DNA of 9,193 nt from Caldisericaceae bacterium (GCA_021160885.1 JAGHBR010000421.1:1-9193), one strand, 5' to 3'. Shown: positions 1 to 8,102, counted from the stretch's first letter. The notes: a model not told the origin generated them from the letters alone. Program-made: numbers and translations.

Positions 1-801
1 AACAGATTCTGTTTTTACGGCGCCAACCGGAAAATACAAACCTTCATCCAATACCCTTAAAATTTTGGCCTGTAAATGTACCGGCATCTCTGCGATTTCA
101 TCGAGCAGAATGGTTCCAAAACCGGCTGCTTTAAATTTGCCGGGGGTATCTCGCAAAGCCCCTGTAAAGGCGCCTTTTTTATATCCGAATAGCTCGGCCT
201 CCAATAGCTGTTCCGGAATGGCGGCGCAATTGATGTGCAAAAAAGGATGATCTCGACGCTTTGATTTGTTATGTATTAATTTGGCCAGCACTGTTTTGCC
301 GCTTCCTGTTTCACCGGTAATCAATATGTGAACGTCACTTTGTGCAATAAAATCAATCTTTTCCAGAATATCTCTAATACCTGCCGATTGTCCAATAAAA
401 GCAACATCAGATTGTGCTTTTTCAGAGGAAAGAGCATTCTCTTTTAGCTCTTCAATAGCCTTTAAAACTTCAGGAAAGTTTGAAAATGAAGAGCTGCCAA
501 AAGGTACTAAGAGAAAGCGATGCTCAACAAACAATTGTAAGGTGGCAACATCTGTCTTCGTCGTCAATCCGATGATTGTACCCGGAACACATCGATTCTT
601 AATTTGCTTTAAAATTTCACGCTTGCTACCATCAAGAAAATCGACATCTAACAGCACCGTTGGGATTTCATCTTCTTCCAGCGCTTTTTGCAAATCTTTA
701 AGATTTTTAAAAATTTTAAATTGAGAAATCGAATCATTCCATTGGTCAATCAGCAAAGCGCTTCGCTCGGCTGAAGGTTCAAAGACTAAAACCTGAGCCA
801 T
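1..801 (-). CDS. Sigma-54-dependent transcriptional activator with receiver-like N-terminus (3' end cut by window edge)
   Basis: This is the first 267 codons of a bacterial enhancer-binding protein of the NtrC family, which remodels sigma-54 RNA polymerase using ATP. The frame is open from the ATG at 801 to the window edge. Residues 1-120 have the alternating pattern of a response-regulator receiver (VLVF at 4-7, TVLLDVD at 48-54, GLTTKTD at 78-84). The acidic pair normally after beta-1 is reduced to E8, and the usual Lys before Pro is V99 in LLVPF; D52 is the likely phosphoacceptor equivalent. Residues about 135-267 are the AAA+ domain: Walker A GETGSGKT (163-170), the sigma-54-contacting GAFTGA loop (210-215) and Walker B GTILLDEI (229-236). 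The arginine fingers and any helix-turn-helix would lie beyond the edge. The start is 2 bp after the surA-like stop, so cotranscription is likely; the Shine-Dalgarno is weak (AAGA directly before ATG). Family assignment is firm; the target genes are unknown. Confidence 0.93.
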   Translation of the reverse strand, partial: MAQVLVFEPSAERSALLIDQWNDSISQFKIFKNLKDLQKALEEDEIPTVLLDVDFLDGSKREILKQIKNRCVPGTIIGLTTKTDVATLQLFVEHRFLLVPFGSSSFSNFPEVLKAIEELKENALSSEKAQSDVAFIGQSAGIRDILEKIDFIAQSDVHILITGETGSGKTVLAKLIHNKSKRRDHPFLHINCAAIPEQLLEAELFGYKKGAFTGALRDTPGKFKAAGFGTILLDEIAEMPVHLQAKILRVLDEGLYFPVGAVKTESV

Positions 802-803
802 TC

Positions 804-2084
804 TTATGATTCATTTATTTTAACAAAAATCTCTTTTCTCAATTGTGCCAGCCATTTTTGATATTCTTTCTGCATTTTAAAATTCAGCGCCATTTGCTCA
901 ATTTGTTCCCAATCATTTTCCAGTGTTAATTTGTGCGCCTCTTCTCTGGCATTAAGTTTAACAATGTGGTAGCCATAATCCGTTTTAAAAGGTTCGCTGA
1001 TTTCACCAGGTTTCATATTAGCCAGCACCTGCCGGAATTGAGGAATTTGCAACTTGTCTAATTCAAAAACCCCTAAGTGGCCCTTATCTTTGGTTACATT
1101 TTCATCATCGGAATGTTTTAACGCCATTTCAGAAAAATCGGCACCGTCCAGAATTTTTTGGCGAATTTCTTTTAATTGTTCAACGATGCGTTTTTCATCT
1201 TCTTCAGTCGGTTTAACCTGAATTAGAATGTGGCGCGTATGGATGCGTTCACCGCGTCTTTCGATTAATTGAATGATGTGAAAGCCGAACTGGGTTTGCA
1301 CAATGTCCGAAATTTCGCCATCTTTTAAATTAAAGGCTATCGCCTCATACTCGGGTACCAGGTCTCCGCGCTGGGTAAACCCCAAATCTCCCCCACGTTT
1401 AGCCGAAGCAGGATCTTCGGAGTACAATTTGGCCAGCTTGGCAAAGTCTTCCCCATCTTTTAATTTCTGCAGAACCATTTCCGCTTTACGATAAGCCTTA
1501 AGCTGAGCCTCTTCCGAAGGTTTAATTACCTTCAAAATATGACTGATATCAACCGTGGCTGGTCGGGTCGGTAGGCTGTCTTTGTACATTTTGTAAAATT
1601 CTTCCACTTCTCGGCGCGATACCTTAACATCTCTAAAGCGCATAGCCCGCACCTGTTCAACCAGCATCTGTTCTTTAATAAGCTTACGTGTGTCCTTGCG
1701 TATCTGGCTAATAGAACTACCAAAAATCTCCTCTAATTTGTCTTGTGAGCCCACCTGTTCGACCATGTATTTAATGCGCTCTTCCACACGCTGATCCAGC
1801 ATTTGATCATCAACTTTAACCGTATCGGCTTCGGCCTTGGCCAGCAACAATTTTTGCTCGATCAGGCCCTCCAACATCTTTTTACGCAATTGGTTGTATT
1901 CTTCGGAACCCGGACGAATTTTTAAACGGTTTTGCAAAATGTAGTTTTGCGTAAACTGTTCCACCTCGGAACGAAGGATAATCTCCTTATCTACAATAGC
2001 CGCAATACTTTCCACTAATTGCTGAGCAAAAATATTGCTAATCCCTACTATCAACATTAAAATAATAAAATGAACTTTCTTCAT
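804..2084 (-). CDS. surA: SurA-like periplasmic chaperone / peptidyl-prolyl cis-trans isomerase
   Basis: Periplasmic foldase that in the SurA family escorts unfolded outer-membrane proteins to the Bam machinery and isomerises Xaa-Pro bonds. The 426-aa length is close to E. coli SurA (428). A signal peptide covers residues 1-20 (KK, then a hydrophobic core, likely cleavage after NIFA), with no lipobox cysteine, so the product should be soluble. A SurA_N-type helical region spans about 22-165. Parvulin domain 1 (about 178-278) has SHIL at 181-184, GGDLGF at 231-236 and FGFHII at 266-271. Parvulin domain 2 (about 281-380) has RHILI at 284-288, KGHLG at 334-338 and YGYHIV at 370-375. Both domains keep the two conserved histidines, so both could be active. 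The C-terminal helix (about 385-426) would pack on the N-domain as in SurA. It starts 15 bp after the preceding lipoprotein gene with AAGGA 5 nt before the ATG, and ends 2 bp before the sigma-54 activator. The name follows architecture; exact orthology to surA was not tested. Confidence 0.9.
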   Translation of the reverse strand: MKKVHFIILMLIVGISNIFAQQLVESIAAIVDKEIILRSEVEQFTQNYILQNRLKIRPGSEEYNQLRKKMLEGLIEQKLLLAKAEADTVKVDDQMLDQRVEERIKYMVEQVGSQDKLEEIFGSSISQIRKDTRKLIKEQMLVEQVRAMRFRDVKVSRREVEEFYKMYKDSLPTRPATVDISHILKVIKPSEEAQLKAYRKAEMVLQKLKDGEDFAKLAKLYSEDPASAKRGGDLGFTQRGDLVPEYEAIAFNLKDGEISDIVQTQFGFHIIQLIERRGERIHTRHILIQVKPTEEDEKRIVEQLKEIRQKILDGADFSEMALKHSDDENVTKDKGHLGVFELDKLQIPQFRQVLANMKPGEISEPFKTDYGYHIVKLNAREEAHKLTLENDWEQIEQMALNFKMQKEYQKWLAQLRKEIFVKINES

Positions 2085-2089
2085 GGTTT

Positions 2090-2094
2090 TCCTT
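2090..2094 (-). promoter_or_regulatory. Ribosome binding site of the surA-like gene
   Basis: AAGGA on the minus strand, 5 nt before the ATG at 2084, in the 15-bp gap after the preceding stop codon. It supports this start, which also places the signal peptide correctly at the N-terminus. Confidence 0.6.
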
Positions 2095-2099
2095 GATAT

Positions 2100-2936
2100 T
2101 TATTGAATTTTACTTAAATAGGTCTGAATCTGGACTTTCTTTTGCGCTTCCTGAATCAATTGTTGATACATTTCATCTCTTTTGCGTTTTTTAAGACGCA
2201 AAATAATTTCATCTTCAACCAGTGTTAAATCACGAATTGAGCCTTTTTTCTGATAATCTATCAATTGCACAAAATGGTAACCATCGCCAATCTTTACCGG
2301 CCTCGAAATTTTACCGGTCTTTAATCTTTTAATCTCTTTAACTAAAGCAGCCGGTAATTCTGAAAGGGGCACATAGCCCAAATCGCCATTAGGTTGTTCA
2401 ATGTTTGATTTTTCATCAAAATAGTATTTTTTAATGATCTGCTGCAGATTGTCGGCGCTCCTGATTTCTTTAAAAATGGCCTTATCATATTGATCCATAA
2501 AAAGATGAACAATATGAGCTTCATCTTCTGTCCGGCGAAACTCTTCCTGATGAGCCTTGTAATAATCTTCAATCTCACGTGCAGAAATATTATAGGACAG
2601 ATTCAATTTCTGATTCAGATAATTTTGAATAATCAGTGACTTGCGATATTCTTCCACCAGAAATTGCTGAAATTCATCCAGAGTGATATTTTCATCAAGC
2701 GCTACTTGATAAAGTGTTTCGTTTTCTACCCATTTAGAAATCAGATTCTTTTTTAAAGACAAAGCCAGATCGTCCGGGATACCCTCCGGCATGCTCTGGT
2801 TTACCTGGGTCAGCCCCAAATAATGATCATTGACCTGAGCCACCAGGTCTTCCGGAATTTCAGCTTCTCGTCGGCAACTGATCAACAAAATGGCCATCAA
2901 AAAAAAGAACATTAAAAAGGTTGTATTTTTCATCAT
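2100..2936 (-). CDS. Lipoprotein with a single divergent PpiC-type (parvulin) domain
   Basis: A 278-aa SurA/PrsA-type foldase predicted to be lipid-anchored in the cell envelope. The N-terminus has a short charged head, a Phe/Leu/Ile-rich core and a lipobox ending LLISC, with C21 as the lipidated residue; RREAE follows. A SurA_N-like helical region covers about 30-135. One parvulin domain lies at about 138-226. It keeps the GDLGY turn (184-188) and a GDGYHFVQL strand (217-225), but the usual RHIL start is altered to AHIVH (140-144). A basic helical tail (about 235-270, including LKKRKRD) follows. The ATG overlaps the TGA of the preceding gene (ATGA, 2936-2933), which suggests translational coupling. 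A second ATG directly follows the first, so the start could be one codon later. Isomerase activity is uncertain; a purely chaperone role is possible. Confidence 0.88.
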   Translation of the reverse strand: MMKNTTFLMFFFLMAILLISCRREAEIPEDLVAQVNDHYLGLTQVNQSMPEGIPDDLALSLKKNLISKWVENETLYQVALDENITLDEFQQFLVEEYRKSLIIQNYLNQKLNLSYNISAREIEDYYKAHQEEFRRTEDEAHIVHLFMDQYDKAIFKEIRSADNLQQIIKKYYFDEKSNIEQPNGDLGYVPLSELPAALVKEIKRLKTGKISRPVKIGDGYHFVQLIDYQKKGSIRDLTLVEDEIILRLKKRKRDEMYQQLIQEAQKKVQIQTYLSKIQ

Positions 2937-4645
2937 TGCAAATTATCCACTACTTTATGGTTAATTTTAACGGCATAACGGTCTTTCAATTCTTTTAGCC
3001 ACTCTTCACGGCGTTCTTTTAATTTCTTGTTACGCACGCGCATTTTTACTTGTTGGTAGGCTTCTTCAAAACTGCGTATGGTTTCCGGGTGGATTTTCCC
3101 GGTTTTAAAAACTACGTAATAATTACGGTATTTAACCGGACCGCCAATTTTATTCGTACCTAATTTAAAAGCTTCTTTAGAAACCTCGCCTCTGCGATTT
3201 TTTGTTTTAAATCCAATGTAGCCCTTTTTCTTTTTGTAATATTTGTCTTCGCTGTATTTTCCAGCCAATTTTTCAAAATCATATCCCTTTTGAGCCAGTT
3301 TTAGAACTTTGTTGGCCGTTTTTTCATCTTTTAATGAAATTTCCCACAGTTCGATTTCAGCCGGTTTTACGAACTCATCGGCATGCTGTTCGTAATAGGC
3401 TTTAATCTCTTCTTCAGTCGGCTCGGATTTGGCTTTAACTTCTTTGCTGTAGGCCAGCGAGGAAAGTTTTTGAATTTTAAAATCTTTTAAATTGGTCTTT
3501 ACCTGAACATCATCGAAAAGCCCAATTTTGCTGGCTTCATTTTCAATCAATTTGGCTAACAGAATCTGATCCACGATTTGCTCGAATTTTTCAGGTCTGG
3601 TAATCCTTCTTTGCAATGCGGAGAAACGTCTTCCACCGTACATTAAAAAGACATCGTCCAGAAATAATTGGCCATTTTTCCATTTGGCCAGCACAATGCG
3701 TTTTTCGGCCATTGAATAAGACTTGGGTTTGTAGCGCCCTTCCTGTTGTTTTTTGCTGGCCAAACGTGCTACAGAATCGATTTTTTCCTTGAAAAGAGTC
3801 GCTTCGTAAACTTGCTTTAGCTCTTTCTTTTTGGCTTTCCACATTTTTAATGCCGTGTCCTGATGGGCAAAATAACGGTTCCGTTTAATGTCTTCTTTTT
3901 GCCATTGGTAGTTGTTTTCATCAAAAAACGGATTTTTCCGCCGGCCTTCTACTTTAATGATGTGAAAGCCATAAGGCGTTTCGACCGGCTCGGAAATCTG
4001 GCCGGGCTCCATGGAAAAGGCGGCTTTCTGAAATTCATCGACCATTTGACCCCAGGTAAAATAGCCCAGGTCGCCTTTGTTCTTTTTGGCTGACGGATCA
4101 TCCGAGTATTTTTCGGCCAGGTAATTAAAACTGGTTTTGCCGCTTTTGGCTTCACGCAAAATTTTTTCTGCTAATTTGAAAGCCTCTTCTTTAGAACGCT
4201 TAACCTTGCTATTACGCGCTCCTTTGTATTGTATTAAAATATGCCTGGCTTTTACCTCATCACGCCGTTTTTCAAAAGCTTCTCTGATTTCTTCTTCCGG
4301 CACCAGCACATCAACAATGACTTTTTCGAAATACTTGTTCCCAATTAAGCGCGCTTTGTAATCTGCCAGTTCGCTTAAAAAAAGGCGCGTTGTATCCAAT
4401 CCCATATCAATAGCTTGATTGGCCTGCAAATATTTATCGATCATGTAATTTAAAATACTGTAACGCTGTGCCGAATCGATTTTGGCAATCGCTTTACCAG
4501 GAAAACGACGATTTAAGACAAACTTGTAATCGTCAACGGTAATGGTTTGTTTACCTACTTTGGCTACCGTGTCGTCAGACAATCCGCAAGCCGAAATCAA
4601 ATAAAAACCAATTATTAAACCTAAAACTGCTAAAATCTTTCTCAT
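2933..4645 (-). CDS. PpiC-type peptidyl-prolyl isomerase lipoprotein with two parvulin-like domains
   Basis: A 570-aa envelope foldase of the SurA/PrsA superfamily, longer than typical members. A lipoprotein signal ends in ISAC, with C20 as the lipidated cysteine. A SurA_N-like helical region covers about 25-125. The first parvulin domain (about 132-233) looks canonical: ARHILI at 133-138, YSDDPSAKKNKGDLGYF at 180-196 and YGFHIIK at 225-231. A Lys/Arg-rich helical insert (about 245-425) resembles a second N-domain-like segment. The second PpiC-like domain (about 429-516) is recognisable from KYSEDKYYKKKKGYIGFK (463-480), but LWEIS (433-437) stands where RHIL is expected and YRNYYVVFK (506-514) replaces YGFHIIK, so both conserved histidines are missing. 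A basic helical tail (about 520-560) closes the protein. A perfect AGGAGG site fixes the start. It heads the run of three foldase genes and its TGA overlaps the next ATG. The first domain is probably active; the second is probably structural or substrate-binding. Confidence 0.9.
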   Translation of the reverse strand: MRKILAVLGLIIGFYLISACGLSDDTVAKVGKQTITVDDYKFVLNRRFPGKAIAKIDSAQRYSILNYMIDKYLQANQAIDMGLDTTRLFLSELADYKARLIGNKYFEKVIVDVLVPEEEIREAFEKRRDEVKARHILIQYKGARNSKVKRSKEEAFKLAEKILREAKSGKTSFNYLAEKYSDDPSAKKNKGDLGYFTWGQMVDEFQKAAFSMEPGQISEPVETPYGFHIIKVEGRRKNPFFDENNYQWQKEDIKRNRYFAHQDTALKMWKAKKKELKQVYEATLFKEKIDSVARLASKKQQEGRYKPKSYSMAEKRIVLAKWKNGQLFLDDVFLMYGGRRFSALQRRITRPEKFEQIVDQILLAKLIENEASKIGLFDDVQVKTNLKDFKIQKLSSLAYSKEVKAKSEPTEEEIKAYYEQHADEFVKPAEIELWEISLKDEKTANKVLKLAQKGYDFEKLAGKYSEDKYYKKKKGYIGFKTKNRRGEVSKEAFKLGTNKIGGPVKYRNYYVVFKTGKIHPETIRSFEEAYQQVKMRVRNKKLKERREEWLKELKDRYAVKINHKVVDNLQ

Positions 4646-4653
4646 TAATCAAG

Positions 4654-4659
4654 CCTCCT
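4654..4659 (-). promoter_or_regulatory. Strong Shine-Dalgarno sequence of the first foldase gene
   Basis: A perfect AGGAGG on the minus strand, 8 nt before the ATG at 4645. It is the strongest ribosome binding site in the window and suggests high expression of the foldase module relative to TPR and mfd, whose sites are weak. Confidence 0.8.
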
Positions 4660-4676
4660 AAGCTATTTCAATCCGT

Positions 4677-4710
4677 ACTAAAAATTTACGATTTTTTAAA
4701 TTTCAATCAA
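4677..4710 (-). promoter_or_regulatory. Candidate sigma-70-type promoter for the foldase genes
   Basis: In the 136-bp gap after mfd the minus strand has TTGATT (4710-4705), a 16-bp AT-rich spacer and TAAATT (4688-4683). An alternative overlapping pair is TTGAAA (4706-4701), 18 bp, then TTTAGT (4682-4677). Each box matches the consensus at 4-5 of 6 positions. A start near 4671-4676 would give a leader of about 25-30 nt carrying the AGGAGG. The gap is AT-rich, so chance matches are easy; the gap size and strong ribosome site are the better arguments for an internal promoter. Confidence 0.3.
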
Positions 4711-4750
4711 TGAACCTGAAAAACAATGCCAACGGGTCTTCTCCTTTAAG

Positions 4751-4775
4751 GCAATAATTTTCTTTTAATTATTAC
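4751..4775 (-). repeat. Short AT-rich inverted repeat just after mfd
   Basis: On the minus strand GTAATAATT (4775-4767) and AATTATTGC (4759-4751) can pair over 9 bp, including one G-U, around a 7-nt loop. It begins 7 bases after the mfd stop. No T-run follows, and the stem is mostly A-T, so it is a poor intrinsic terminator. It may slow polymerase or protect the 3' end, or may be chance. Confidence 0.3.
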
Positions 4776-4781
4776 AGTAAT

Positions 4782-7700
4782 TTACGACTCAGCAAGGATG
4801 TAATGCAATAAATTAATGGCGAACCGCATTCGCTCCTGCTTATTTTTGCCTTTTGCTTCAAATTCGACGCCTAAATTTTTCTGATTCAGAAAGCGCACCT
4901 TTGCTAATGCTTGCTCCATCATACGGGGCATGTAGCGTCCAAAAAACACATCCTCTTTTTCAACCGCCTGATCAAAAATGAGTTTTATTTTACGTTCGTT
5001 AACAATAATCCGTTCCGCGAATAATTTTCCGGCTAAAATTTTAAGTTCAATGGCCATTAAAAAGAGCTCCACTTCCGGCGGGTATTGACCAAAACGATCG
5101 ATTAATTCTTCTTTTAAGTTTTCGATTTGTTCAACAGCAGTAAAATTCACCAGACGATGGTAGATGGTAATGCGCTCCAGTTCGTAAGGAATGTAATCGG
5201 CTGGAATGAGCAGGTCAAAGTCCACATCCAGTTTGGGATCGGTTGGCCGACCCGGGACAAGTTTTTCTTCTACCGTTTCCGCTTCCACTTCAACTCCACG
5301 GCGCATCTCTTCCACAGCTTCTTCCAATATTTTGCAGTACATTTCAAAACCTATGCTTTGCACAAAACCGCTCTGTTCTTTGCCCAGTAAATTTCCGGCC
5401 CCGCGCAATTCCAGGTCGCGCAAGGCTACTTTGTAACCGCTGCCTAAATCGGTGAAATCCATAATGGACCGCAGGCGTTTGCGCGCCAGGCTGCTCAGCT
5501 TTTCCATGGGCGGAACCAGCAGGTAAGCGTAAGCCTGCTCTTTGGAACGCCCCACTCGTCCACGTAACTGGTAAAGCTGTGCCAGACCAAATTTGTCCGC
5601 CCGATTGATGATGATAGTGTTCACGTTGGGGATGTCCAGGCCATTTTCTATGATCATGGTGGAGAGCAGCACATCGTACTTTTTGTCCATGAAATCGAGC
5701 ATCACCTTTTCTAACTGTCTTTCCGGCAACTGTCCATGGCCAACCACAATGCGCGCCTCGGGTACAATCTGGCTCAGCGCTTCCTTTATGCCTTCGATGG
5801 TTTCTACACGGTTGTGTACAAAATAAACCTGGCCGCCACGCTGCAATTCTTTTAAAATGATATGGCGCAATTGTCGGTCGTTCCAGTGGATGATCTCGGT
5901 GTGCACCGGCAGGCGATTGGTAGGCGGCGTATCGATATTGGAAAGATCGCGTGCACCCATTAGAGCGGTATGCAAGGTGCGCGGAATGGGCGTAGCCGTC
6001 ATGGACAGCACATCTACTGAAACACGCAGCTTTTTCAGTTTCTCTTTCTGGCGAACGCCAAAACGCTGTTCTTCGTCAATAATCAACAGGCCTAAATCCT
6101 TAAAGCGCACATCGTCCGAAAGCAGGCGATGCGTTCCAATGACCAGGTCAATGCTGCCTTCTGCCAGGCCCTGAATGATCTTTTTTTGCTGGGCTGCTGT
6201 ACGAAAACGGTTGAGCATTTCGATGTTGACCGGAAATTCGCGCAACCGGTCAGAAAAGGTTTTGTAATGCTGAAAAGCCAGAATGGTGGTGGGCACCAGT
6301 ACGGCCACCTGTTTGCCGTCTAAAATGGCCTTAAAAGCCGCCCTGAGAGCTACTTCGGTTTTGCCAAAGCCCACGTCGCCACACAACAGGCGGTCCATGG
6401 GCTCCGGCCGCTCCATGTCTTCTTTGACCTCCTGAATGGATTTGAGTTGATCCGGTGTTTCTTCGTAAGGGAAACTGGCTTCCAGCTCTTTAACCAGGTA
6501 ATTGTCCTCGGAAAATTTAAAACCGCCATGTGCTTTGCGGGCCGCGTAAATCTGAATTAGTTCGGCAGCAATCTTCTGGATTGATTCTTTAGTTTTTTGT
6601 TTGGCTCGTTCCCATTCGGTAGTACCCAGTTTGGTCAATTTGGGCGTGCCTCCGCCTTCGCTGCTGTACTTTTGCACGCGATTCAGACGGTCAACCGTTA
6701 CGTAAAGGTAATCGCCATCCTGATAACCAATTTTGATGCACTCTTTTTTCACGTTACCGTAGCTGATGGTTTCCATGCCCAGATACTGCCCGATGCCATA
6801 ATCCACGTGAACCACGTAATCGTACAAATTAAGCCCGCTCAATTGACGCAGATATTCGCCACTCTTAAAGCGTTTGTAGGCTTTTTTGCGTTTAAAGCGA
6901 TTAAATATTTCGTGATCGGTTAGAATGTCTAATTTCAAAGTGTCTAATAAAAAGCCGTTGTGCAGCGTACCGATTTCAATTTTGCCACGAAAATCCAGCC
7001 CCTCTTCTTCAATAATGTCCATGAAACGTTCTTTTTGTTCTTCATTGCTTACCTGAATCAGGATGGAACGTTTGACATTCTGGCTGCTGCGCTCTTTTAA
7101 AAACTTGACGAACAACTTTAAACTGCCATTGAAATCGGGATGGGGTTGAGATTTGAAATCAACAACCTGAGCATGGGCATCACGCACCAGGTCGCTTTTG
7201 CAGGTGGTCAATTTATTGTTCCAGCTTTTCCAGCGATCGTGGGTCAGATACATGGTTTCCGGCGACGGATTTTCCAACCCCAATTCCTGCTGATCGTTAA
7301 AGGCCTGTCGGGCCCTGGTCAGAAATTGCTCGACTCTGGTATTGGCCAGTTGCTGATCTTCGAAAAAGAGGATGGTATTGTCGGGCAGTAGCTGATCGAC
7401 AAAGGCGCCTAAACGACCGTTTTGCAGGTTGGGCAACAGGGTCACTTCTTCTACCGGGCGGATAGAGCGCTGGGAAATGACGTCAAAAAAACGCATGGAT
7501 TCAATCTCGTTGCCAAAAAACTCGATGCGCAATGGATCATCGTAATTCCAGACATAGGCATCAACAATGCCGCCGCGCACGCTGAATTCTCCCACGTTCT
7601 CCACAATTTCCACGCGCTGCAGACCCAGTTCGGCCAACTGTGGAATCAATTTCTCAAATGAAATTTCAAGACCTTTTTTAAGATACAATTGTAAATCGAC

Positions 7701-8102
7701 AAACTCTTCGGGCGTGGGCAGCGACTCCAGCAAGGCCTGCGGTGTTGTAACGCACAGCCAGACATCATGCTCCAGAAAGGTTTGCGTGGCTTCGATGCGT
7801 AAGCGCACTAAACTGGGGCTTGGTTCCACGGTGTCGTAAGGTTCGAACTGCAAAGGAGGTAAAAAAGCAAATGGACTGGCCGTACCTAAAAATTCCAGAT
7901 CATCGCGCATCTTTTCTGCCGAATCCAGATCGCTGGCCACGTACAACAATGGGCGATTAGCCGCTTTGTTTAATTGGAGGGCCACAAAGGCGCGCAACGA
8001 ACCACTAAGGCCTTTAAGCTGAACCGTTTGTCCCTCTTCAATCTTTTGCAGTAATTCGGAAAATTGCGGGAGTTGTTCTATTTTAGCCTTGAACCAATCC
8101 AT
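4782..8102 (-). CDS. mfd: Transcription-repair coupling factor Mfd
   Basis: A 1106-aa cytoplasmic ATP-dependent translocase (E. coli 1148) that releases RNA polymerase stalled at lesions and recruits UvrA. The N-terminal UvrB-like module (about 1-340) has a degenerate Walker A, GLSGSLRA (31-38), and the GEFSVRGGIVDAY segment (171-183) expected for UvrA contact. The polymerase-interacting domain starts about 425 (YVVHVDYGIGQYLGM, 429-443) and runs to about 500. The motor shows Walker A GDVGFGKTE (575-583), the DEEQ box (676-679), TATPIPRT (702-709), VGHGQLPE (787-794) and QLRGRVGR (845-852). The translocation (TRG) motif lies at about 894-911 (LRDLELRGAGNLLGKEQ), and the TRCF C-terminal domain at about 950-1075. 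All motor motifs are intact. The ATG lies 8 bp after the TPR stop with no clear Shine-Dalgarno, so coupled translation with the TPR gene is likely. Confidence 0.98.
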   Translation of the reverse strand: MDWFKAKIEQLPQFSELLQKIEEGQTVQLKGLSGSLRAFVALQLNKAANRPLLYVASDLDSAEKMRDDLEFLGTASPFAFLPPLQFEPYDTVEPSPSLVRLRIEATQTFLEHDVWLCVTTPQALLESLPTPEEFVDLQLYLKKGLEISFEKLIPQLAELGLQRVEIVENVGEFSVRGGIVDAYVWNYDDPLRIEFFGNEIESMRFFDVISQRSIRPVEEVTLLPNLQNGRLGAFVDQLLPDNTILFFEDQQLANTRVEQFLTRARQAFNDQQELGLENPSPETMYLTHDRWKSWNNKLTTCKSDLVRDAHAQVVDFKSQPHPDFNGSLKLFVKFLKERSSQNVKRSILIQVSNEEQKERFMDIIEEEGLDFRGKIEIGTLHNGFLLDTLKLDILTDHEIFNRFKRKKAYKRFKSGEYLRQLSGLNLYDYVVHVDYGIGQYLGMETISYGNVKKECIKIGYQDGDYLYVTVDRLNRVQKYSSEGGGTPKLTKLGTTEWERAKQKTKESIQKIAAELIQIYAARKAHGGFKFSEDNYLVKELEASFPYEETPDQLKSIQEVKEDMERPEPMDRLLCGDVGFGKTEVALRAAFKAILDGKQVAVLVPTTILAFQHYKTFSDRLREFPVNIEMLNRFRTAAQQKKIIQGLAEGSIDLVIGTHRLLSDDVRFKDLGLLIIDEEQRFGVRQKEKLKKLRVSVDVLSMTATPIPRTLHTALMGARDLSNIDTPPTNRLPVHTEIIHWNDRQLRHIILKELQRGGQVYFVHNRVETIEGIKEALSQIVPEARIVVGHGQLPERQLEKVMLDFMDKKYDVLLSTMIIENGLDIPNVNTIIINRADKFGLAQLYQLRGRVGRSKEQAYAYLLVPPMEKLSSLARKRLRSIMDFTDLGSGYKVALRDLELRGAGNLLGKEQSGFVQSIGFEMYCKILEEAVEEMRRGVEVEAETVEEKLVPGRPTDPKLDVDFDLLIPADYIPYELERITIYHRLVNFTAVEQIENLKEELIDRFGQYPPEVELFLMAIELKILAGKLFAERIIVNERKIKLIFDQAVEKEDVFFGRYMPRMMEQALAKVRFLNQKNLGVEFEAKGKNKQERMRFAINLLHYILAES

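Noticed and set aside
4665..4708. GATTGAAA copies resembling the end of CRISPR repeats
   Set aside because: Only two 9-bp copies exist, the flanking bases do not match, and no full repeat of 28-37 bp is present.
4715..4732. TTGGCAT followed by a T-run, resembling a -24 sigma-54 element before the foldase genes
   Set aside because: The -12 GC is absent (CA at the required spacing), so the core rule is broken. A similar TTGGCAT...TTGTTTTT occurs at 9162-9146, but that copy overlaps the possible metG start and is likely chance.
5857..6174. 105-codon open frame on the plus strand inside mfd
   Set aside because: It is antisense to the conserved motor motifs of mfd, its translation is low-complexity and Ser/Arg-rich, and it has no family resemblance. 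The same holds for 6597-6923 and the other plus-strand frames.
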